The notes beneath the pieces were generated by a model. It was not told where the DNA came from. It saw nothing but the letters and a program-made list of their open reading frames with translations, and made no database searches. A DNA stretch of 64,000 nucleotides from Bremia lactucae (taxonomy: Eukaryota; Oomycota; Peronosporomycetes; Peronosporales; Peronosporaceae): positions 62,001 through 126,000 of the forward strand of contig NC_090621.1 in NCBI RefSeq assembly GCF_004359215.1, written 5' to 3'. The position numbers and the translations under genes were made by a program. Below are positions 56,577-64,000 of this stretch, piece after piece; the first letter of the stretch is position 1, and every line of letters begins with the position of its first letter.

Positions 56577-57180
56577 TGTAACGGGCTAAAGTTGCCCTAA
56601 TGGTAAACAGTCCCCGTTAAGTACATTAGGTTTACTTAAGGGGATGGTCAATTACTAAATAATAGTAATTAGACCCAACACTCGGGTGTGGTGCACATTT
56701 GTGACCAACCCTTGTGGATGTGATGCACGTGGGTGCATTCACATTAGGAGGGATGACGCCCAGCGTCATCCGTGATGACGGCTAGCGTCATCAGTTACGC
56801 GAGGTATCTATAAAGATACGCTCGCAATACATATTAAATGTTATCTATAGAGATATCATTTTAATTGGTAAAAATAGGTATTTGTATTTAATTTTATTAA
56901 ATATAAATCAGTTTGAAAATTACTACCTACTTGGTAAGTGCGCACTAGGAGACGGATTACCGCTCCCGTGACGACACTTAACCAGAGTTCTTAGTGTGTT
57001 GGGTGAGGTCGCTAACGCGCCCACCACAACTGCCTCACTACACGCAAGAGAAGCAGGTTGAACCGCTTCCTCGCTGTGCTACGGTGTGCGCCTAAGTAGA
57101 GCGTGACCGCATTACGACGTGCCCGCCTACACTTGGTAGCACTTGAATTCCTTCCCATCTTTGCGTGTGTACGTGAGGAT
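56577..57180 (+). repeat. Family B LTR and leader
   Basis: Starts TGTAACGGGCTAAAGTTGCCC and is colinear with the copy at 28967. It is followed by gag at 57181. Confidence 0.85.
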
Positions 57181-58420
57181 GAGCCTCAATATTGATTGGG
57201 CTCATTTTCTCCACCTCTCCGAACATCATCGGGAGGTGGCAGGGCTTAGGGCGCAGGGACTTGGTGAACAAGCCCTGGCCAGGCCCCTGGGTAGTCTTTC
57301 TGAGCAACATGTTGCTCAGTTGGAGCAGTTTGAGGCATTCGTGCTCGGACAGCGGAGGGCCGCGTCCGAGGCACAGAGCCATGGTGCGGCGGAGTCCGTC
57401 ACTTAGACTCAGGATAAGCTGAGGCATGAGCAGGCTTGGAGTGAGAATCTCTCAACAGGACTGTTGAGATGCTCTCTGCCTGGCCGCATCAGCCGAGGCC
57501 CATTCGGATGGACCCGCCCAAGTTCGATGGAACTGCGGCGCACACGATTGTCCACTGGCTTTTAGCCGTGGAGCAATGCAGTGTCGCCCAGCTCATCGAG
57601 AACGACAGCCGGGTGGTGTCGTACGCCATGTCGCATCTGCGCGGTAAGGCCTCAGAGTGGGTTTACTCGGCGCTTATGGCGGACAGAAAAGCGTTCCCCT
57701 CATAAGCGATCTTTAAGGATAAGATTCGCGCCATGTACCAGCCGCCGAACAGCAAAGTGTTGCTTCAGACGCGCTTCTTTGGAGCGCAACAGGTGAAGCG
57801 TTCTATGCAAGATTATGCGCAAGAGACGCGCTAGCTGTCGTGTCCATTACCCGTCGGTCCGATTCTGGAGCAGATTAAGGTGATCACGTTTATAAACGGA
57901 CTGCGGCATGGCCCATCGCGACAGGCCTTTTTCAGAAAGATGCCGTCGACGATGGAAGAGGCAATCCAAATTGCCTTAGTTGAGGAGCAATTTCCCAAAC
58001 AGTGCCTCGGCGACAGCTCGTCGATGATGGAAGAGGCAATCCAAACTGCCTTAGTTAAGGAACAATTTCTATAACAGTGCCTCGGCGACAGCTTGGTATA
58101 AGCCGTCTGCCGAGAGGTCAGATGCCACTCCCATGGAGTTGGGTAATGCAGACGTTGTCTGCTATAAATCCGGCAAGAGCGGCCATATGATGGCTTGGTG
58201 CTATGCTAGGTTCCCTGCTGGGGCAGAGATACTCAGTATTAGGAGTCCCTTCCCAAAGGGCGCGATGGCAAGAACTGGCGTGCGAGGCGCATGAGTTCTG
58301 CATCACCACGGAGGGGTCGAGGAATGCAGGAGCGCAGTAGGGGCAGGATGCCTACTGGCGCGGACTTTGAATGTAGCGGAGCTACCTCGCTTCTAAAGTC
58401 AGAGGAAGATTTTAATACTT
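57181..58420 (+). pseudogene. Family B gag, degenerate
   Basis: Starts with ATG GAGCCTCAATATT-type sequence (MSLNIDWAHFLHLSEHHRE). It is colinear with the minus copy at 16116-17243 through PPKFDGTAAHTIVHWLLAVE and RGKASEWVYSALMADRKAFP to a knuckle region CYKSGKSGHMMAWC, in which the second Cys is Ser. There are several stops, plus a short duplication of the MEEAIQIALVEEQ segment near 57950-58070. Confidence 0.8.
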
Positions 58421-58439
58421 TGAGAGTCTCTTAGTTCTA

Positions 58440-58679
58440 TCTCTTTAAGATCAATAGGGGAACTGAAATTTATTCAATTATTTAAAGCTGAAAACCTTAC
58501 CCTGGCTAATTTAAAAAAGATTGCGGCCGCCAGATTTATATCTGGCGGCGAGCACATTTCTTACCCATAATGAATGGGGTTTGAAGTAATAAATTATTTA
58601 GAATAGGATAAAGGGTATTTTACCCATAAAGTAAATGTACCAAAACAACGGCTTTCCCACCGATGTCTGCCCCATTACA
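58440..58679 (-). repeat. Family D 3' LTR
   Basis: On the minus strand it starts TGTAATGGGGCAGACATCGG directly after a polypurine tract. It contains the GGGTAAAATACCC word and a stem-loop. The far end near 58440 is approximate. Confidence 0.6.
58526..58549. repeat. Hairpin in the family D LTR
   Basis: Arms GCCGCCAGAT and ATCTGGCGGC pair perfectly around 4 bases. The copy at 10968-10990 has GCCACCAGAT and ATCTGGTGG, a paired G-C to A-T change. Confidence 0.75.
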
Positions 58680-58692
58680 CCCTCCCCCATCA
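58680..58692 (-). promoter_or_regulatory. Polypurine tract of the family D element
   Basis: Minus strand TGATGGGGGAGGG precedes TGTAATGGGG, the same arrangement as at 20961-20973. Confidence 0.7.
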
Positions 58693-58799
58693 GACTGTTG
58701 ACACCGAGTGACAATATTCGCTTCATTTCCTCTTTGAGGTTGGAACCTAAAAGCTAACCGTTCGATTGTGTTTTTAATTCCTTTGTCCCATTACAATCA

Positions 58800-59766
58800 A
58801 GCGTGAGTCACAGACTCTTAGTACCTTCCTTGACGATGACGGAATGGTAGACTTTGAAAGTCACTCTCCATCAGAGGATTAGGAGAAAGAGCGCCATTCT
58901 CTCACGCCTTCTCCTCCGGCTGAACGTCAGCGAGCCCCGAACTCGTTCCCAGAACGTGGCGCCACTGATGCCTTAACTGCATTGAGCAGGACACGGGACC
59001 CTGAGTCCAACATCATAACGAATCCGCTCGATGAAGAGTAACAGCAGGCAATTCTCATAGGTGAAAAAGCTCCTCGTCGAGCTGCCGAAATAGCGAAAGC
59101 TAAAGCTCGTAGTGAATATAGATTCACTTCGCTTAAAAAGACGAGCTTCTTAAAGAGAGAGCGGGTCATAGCATGGCCATCTGGATCTCCGGAGACGTAG
59201 CGAGATCCCGAAAGAGATCGCTGCTTGTGACGCTCTTCATGAGCAGAACCTTACGCCAAAGCTTGTGACGCGAAGTCAGTATCTATCACGTTACGTGATC
59301 AAGCCCGTGGGGTTAAGGTGACCTCGATGAGGTTAAATTCTGAACGGTTTGTTTCTAAACGAAACAAGGAGTAAAAACAAAGTCTCATTTGAGAACTGGG
59401 TCCACCGGGCCCGCCGCCTTCGTAATATTTGGAACATCAGAAAGTCTGCGGATACGGCTGATGTTCGTTTGGAACGGAAACTTGGCTCCAATTTTGCCAA
59501 GCTTAAGGCCAAAGGCCAATTACGTTCGGCATTTATGCCACAAAACGAAGAAAGGCCTAACCGATATTTCAGTGCTTCGTTTGACCGTACAACCATGGAT
59601 CGAAGCCGCCCTGAGGCTATAGATCCCCGTAATCCCACGTTTAGTGCTGGGAAACGTCGTTTGACGCGAGTTGACATTGAGATTGGCGCTCAAAAACGTC
59701 AACGGCGTACGAACAATCTTGCCGGAGAGGTACCTCAAAATCCCAAGAGCTTTCAGAAGAGGGTTA
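58800..59766 (+). pseudogene. Antisense ORF between integrase and polypurine tract of the family D element, broken
   Basis: On the plus strand, opposite to pol, a protein-like reading runs with a few stops and shifts. An acidic, Ser/Pro-rich start (LDDDGMVDFESHSPSED, LTPSPPAERQRAPN) is followed by a Lys/Arg/Ala-rich helical part (RRAAEIAKAKARSEYRFTSL) and then a clean open stretch, about 59388-59766 (WVHRARRLRNIWNIRK, RRLTRVDIEIGAQKRQRRTN). It ends where the minus-strand integrase reading ends. I know no matching domain. Its position corresponds to the antisense ORF at 20438-20896. Confidence 0.45.
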
Positions 59767-59769
59767 CCC

Positions 59770-62700
59770 TAGCCACTTCACCAGATACTTCTTTTTGTTT
59801 GTCTTGGCTATCTGTCATCGTATCCCTTACATGTCTTAAGACGCTAAATCGCGTCACGAGAAACTTGCTTACTTGTTTTCGAATGGTAACAGGGCTGATA
59901 TCAGCAAGCCTATCGGCTAAATCTCCCCCAGCAAGCCCTGAAACACACAGTGGTGTCGTTAATGGAACGCGTGGGTGGGTAAGACCGTTTACATAGATTG
60001 GATTATAACTTGTAAAGGCATGAACAGCGTTTTTAATGCAAACTCCACTACTGGGAGCATTGAGCTCCAGTGCTTTGGTGTCTGAGCATACACGCTGCGT
60101 AAAACGTCTTCAATGACGCGATTGACACGTTCAGTTTGACCATCGGTCTGCAGATGGTCCGCAGTGGACATATCCAATCTGGTGCCGAGCACTCGGAAAA
60201 TTGAATTCCAGATTTACGCGTGAAACGGGAGTCCCGATCAGAGACAATTATCAATGGCAAACCAAGTTATCGAAACACACGATCGATAAACAGCGTAGCT
60301 GTACCTTCTCCATCAATAATATCTGGCACGGCCGCTAAGTGAGCCATTTTGCTCAATCAGTCAACAAAGACCATCATGCCAGAGTTACCGGCCGAATCTT
60401 TCGGAAGACCGAACACAACATCCATACTAATCGACTCTTAACACCTTATAGGTACGGGCAGCCTTGCCAGTGGAGCAGCAGCATGCGCTGAGGGTTAATC
60501 CGTTGGCAAGTTTCGCATGTGCGAACATATGTGCTGACCCATTTATAAAGTTTGAACCACTAATAAATCTGGCTTATACAGCCGTTGGTCTTTTCTCTAC
60601 CGAGATGACCACCAAGGACAGTATCGTGTGCCTCATAAAAATTTTGGTACTTCAAATCCTCACCATGAGGAACAACGACACTCGAAAAGTCCGCGACGTC
60701 TGTGCAATAAAGCAATAGGTCGTTATCGATAGAAAAACGATGCAACCTTGCACGCAAACGAGCAATTTAATAACTTAATCAGAATTCTTTAAAGTTCGTA
60801 GCAGAGCTACACACTGTTCATCCTTGGCGTAAGCCGAACGAATCAATCTAGGAATATGCAACATGATAGTCGTTAAATGAGAAAGCCCATAAACCGGCCT
60901 TCATGATGACGCATCGGCCAAAGCATTCTGCTTGCCGGGCTTATACTCCACCTCGAAGTTGTATCCGGCGAAAAGGATAGCCATCGATCCATTCGCTGTG
61001 AGAGATGGGCGACTTAGTTGCCGTGCGTAATGACGCGTGATCTGTATATATCTCAAACGGCTTAGAGCCGAGCAGATGAACTCTGAATTTGACGAGAGCA
61101 TACTTCATAGCTTATAACTCTTTGTCATGAACTAGGTAGTTCTTTTTCGCAGCTTTAAGCTGTCTAAACTCAAACACAATAACACGTTCATGCCCATCAA
61201 CATCTGTTTGTAACAGAGCACTACCAATAGTAAAATCCAAAGCGTCCCAGACGACACTGACAGGCCTATTTGGATTAGCAGTGCCAATATCGGGGCATGG
61301 ATAAGACTATCCTTAATTGCTTGAAAAGCATTATGTTCTGTGCTAGTCCAGCACCATTCTGTATTCTTTTAAGGAGATGAAATATTGGCCTAGACAGATC
61401 AGCGTAATTTTCGCGATACTTCTGTAAATAATCGGCGATACCTAAACACTTACGCAAATCCTTTTGGGTTTTAGGAACTGGCGAATCTACTTTGGCTTTT
61501 ACCGTAGCGGGATCCGCCCTAAGACCTCACTTCCCAATGAAGCAGCCTATAAAAGGAATTTCTTCTGTGCCAAAAACGCATTGGCATACAATTTATTTGT
61601 GCACATACGCTCGAGCACTGCTCGCAAATGGTCTGAATAGATTCCATATCCGACCGACCCTGCTCCGCATGACTATGAACAAAATTGTCATCAAAATAAG
61701 TGTGTACAGAACCTCGATGAGGGCGGAACAGTTGCGTCACTAGACGATAATGTTGCCGGGGCATTGGAAAGCCTTTGTGGCAATCGCTGTAAGCGGGATA
61801 TCGCTCGCTCGCATGAGCAGTTGATAGTAGCCATCGACTAAGTCAAGTGCACTGTACATTGTACATCCAACATATTGTTATGAAGAACACCCTTTCCAGG
61901 AATGGGGTTTTGTGCTTCAGCATTAAGCTTATTATAAGCGTGTACAATGCGCCACTTACCATTTGGCTATTTGACACAAAATGTCGATGTCGAATGAGGA
62001 GATTTGGTCTCTCGTACCATTCCAGCCTCGTGCTTAGCTTGAAAGAAATAGTCAATGACGTCACACTGCTCCCTTGGTAAGGCCGCTGGCGTGAGATATT
62101 TGGTTCCCGGCAACAAGTCAGTTTCATGACTGACACCTCTATCCGGAGGTAAAACAGATGGTTGATTGGTACATACCACATCTTAAAATTCCTTAATTAA
62201 GAATTAAAATGGATCGGTAGGATCTTCAAGGAACGATGACCCACTCCGCGCACCTAGTGCAGCTTTTGTGTCATCCAGGACGGCTTCGTCCAGAATGACG
62301 ATGAGTTTAACTCAGTTATAGGTCGAACGACCGCCATCACAGATAAATTGCCAGCATTTAAGGCTCGCCCGCATCGATAGACATTTTGTCGAGCTCTTAA
62401 AGAGCATGTAACGAAGGAATTGCCGCAAGGCTAACTTTTCGCTCAATGTTACCGGTTACACCATATTCAAGCGTTTGAAATTGCTCACTCGTATTACTTT
62501 GTGAGGAGTTAAATGCTTCGCGTCTCCCCTGTCTTGGGATAGAGACAATACGTCCCTCAGAGGCCGGGACAATCACGTCTCCGAATTTTCTATCCTGTAG
62601 TGGTACTATTCCAGACATGGTGTCAAATGCGACATCCGACAAGTAGTTTGGTACCTCATCTTCCTTATCCGGCGAACGTTACGTGTCGCTTCACGTGCAT

Positions 62701-62800
62701 AAGAGGGATTTGACCCAAATTGCCCTGGCGAACCGCCAATAGTGTCACTATCGAAACTCAGTATGGTGCCACCTCGGCCGACCACACTCAGTGGACTAAG
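59770..62800 (-). pseudogene. Ty3/Gypsy pol (family D): RT, RNase H, integrase
   Basis: On the minus strand, in order. The RT entry is at about 62140-61980 (SHETDLLPGTKYLTPAALPR, SPHSTSTFCVK) and the RT catalytic YFDDNFVHSH at about 61690. The connection is at 61457-61275 (LGIADYLQKYRENYADLS), and RNase H is in pieces at 61.2-60.9 kb, ending FEVEYKPGKQNALADA. The integrase zinc region is at about 60750-60500 (HDTVLGGHLGREKT), with core and end at 60260-59770 (TADHLQTDGQTERVNRVIED, then NPIYVNGLTHPRVPLTT). Frames are broken throughout. Integrase decays without a visible chromodomain. Confidence 0.8.
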
Positions 62801-64000
62801 ATGTGCCACTCCACGTATGTCATGAATATTCCATTCTTGATGATTCGGCCTTAAGCCAACAATGCTTTCAGCATTCAGTAAATCGTTATTACAACGAGTG
62901 CCACTCGACGGAGTACGTGCCGTTCCACTTTTTTCTGCTGAGTCGGACTCAAAATTAATGTTTTTTACATGGGAGTTTATTTACTCAGACATGCCAATAT
63001 TTAAAACACTGACAGACTCATTCAATGATCCGCGCCAATAGCGCTTTTGTTGCCTTGCAAAGGTGGGTTCATGACTCTCCAAAACTTTGCTAGGAACATT
63101 GCGCTTGACGCCTAAGGTCTTAGGCCTCCAATAATCGGGGTCCATGGCTCATGATATTCTTGCCAGGCCATACCAAGAATGATATCATATCTCGAATCCA
63201 AGTTAAGGACGAGACAGCGCTCGATACTGTCAAAGACCAGAAGCTTTATACCTAAGCTCAATGGAACTTTGGGAACAGTGAAACGAGTCCCAGTCGCTAA
63301 GCGAACAGTGATAGTATCACCTTCAAGCGCTTTAAGCGCCTCAACGTATTGTCGACTTCCTTCAGGGAAACGGGTCAAGCGTAATTGCAAGACGCTGAGT
63401 CAATTACATTTGCTTGAGCGACTAGGAAGCCAGGCTTGTACTCTTGCTCCGTGCTATTAAGCACTAAGCTAATTGGGGCTAGGTTCTGTTTACTCTCACC
63501 TCCTAGAGGTTCAACAGAGCCTAGGTCTTCTCCAGTAGGACGCCCCGCACCTATTGGGTATCGACGTTTTCCCGCACCGTACCAGATCTCTGTTATAGGT
63601 CGGAGTTGGAGCTCTTTCGAGCTTTACGCGAATTTCGTAGGGGGCAGGCCGGACGTGATGTCTCGTGCTTCCGCACATACAAATCTACGGATGGTCTTAT
63701 GCTGTTCAACAGCTTGAAGAGCCTCTTCTCCTTCCTCAACGAGGCTTAGATCCATGGGTTTCGGTCTATTAGACGGAACCCATGCGCTCGAAGACCTTGT
63801 TCGGTAAATAGGATGACCAACACGAGCAGACGTAAAGTCGAACTCAGCGCTTAGCGCTATGGCAACTGCCTCTTCGGAAGTAGCAGGATGAGATCAGAAT
63901 AATTTCGTTCGGCCAACGAACTCATTGAGTTCCCTCATAAAGATTTTTACCACAATTGTTTCTTGCACCGGTTCTTGATGCATAGACGCAATGAGAGTTT
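62801..64000 (-). pseudogene. Family D gag end and protease, continues past the window
   Basis: The protease part is open at 63390-63112 (DTITVRLATGTRFTVPKVPL, LVLNLDSRYDIILGMAWQEY). Gag sequence colinear with the plus copy at 30.1-30.7 kb occupies about 63400-64000. The 5' LTR is outside the window. Confidence 0.7.

Noticed and set aside
59767..59996. C-terminal third of the plus ORF 59349-59996
   Set aside because: Here the minus strand clearly encodes the integrase end (NPIYVNGLTHPRVPL), so this part of the plus frame is a shadow.
1..64000. CRISPR arrays, operons, Shine-Dalgarno sites, rRNA genes
   Set aside because: None seen, and the introns show that the DNA is eukaryotic. The tandem repeats present have two units without spacers.

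Overview
The window looks like nuclear DNA of an oomycete, most likely a Peronosporales species (Phytophthora or downy mildew type). The basis is three things: short GT-AG introns of about 50-90 bp, many degenerate Ty3/Gypsy and Ty1/Copia elements, and a secreted protein with an RXLR-effector-like layout. I cannot name the species. A run of exactly 100 N at 17466-17565 is a scaffold gap of unknown size.

Layout. 1-31.0 kb is a repeat-rich block. It holds LTRs of at least four families (called A, B, C and D here), broken Gypsy gag/pol pieces on both strands, a LINE-like ORF with a CCHC knuckle and an OTU-like protease fold, a pogo/Tigger transposase relic, a MULE relic containing two near-perfect palindromes, and a MITE-like element. 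Only one probable cellular gene (23.2-24.4 kb, function unknown) and one exon-like ORF (26.6-26.9 kb) sit inside it.

31.1-51.9 kb is a compact gene island with no repeats that I can see. It contains a G-patch protein, RFT1, an Hsp70 with a C-terminal membrane anchor, a small ORF, KNTC1/ROD, a secreted effector candidate, TARBP1/TRM3, POLR3K/RPC11 and a short RecQ helicase. I rebuilt several of these by splicing: Hsp70 (4 exons, 561 aa), KNTC1 (3 exons, about 2341 aa after allowing for three lesions), TARBP1 (2 exons, 1642 aa) and POLR3K (3 exons, 105 aa). Neighbours are tightly packed: RFT1/Hsp70 are divergent with 167 bp between them, RecQ/POLR3K converge 30 bp apart, and the TARBP1 and POLR3K first exons overlap on opposite strands.

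52.0-64.0 kb is repeat-rich again. A Copia element (LTR, half-tRNA-type primer site, gag, pro, int, partial RT) is interrupted by a family B LTR piece and then cut by another family B element. After that comes a large minus-strand Gypsy element (family D) that runs off the right edge.

The cellular genes belong to unrelated housekeeping processes: lipid-linked oligosaccharide assembly, chaperoning, kinetochore checkpoint, tRNA methylation, Pol III transcription and DNA repair. They form no operon-like unit. The least expected items are the tail-anchored Hsp70, the antisense ORFs placed between pol and the polypurine tract in two different Gypsy families, a hairpin in the family D LTR with a compensatory base change, and a mosaic family A LTR.
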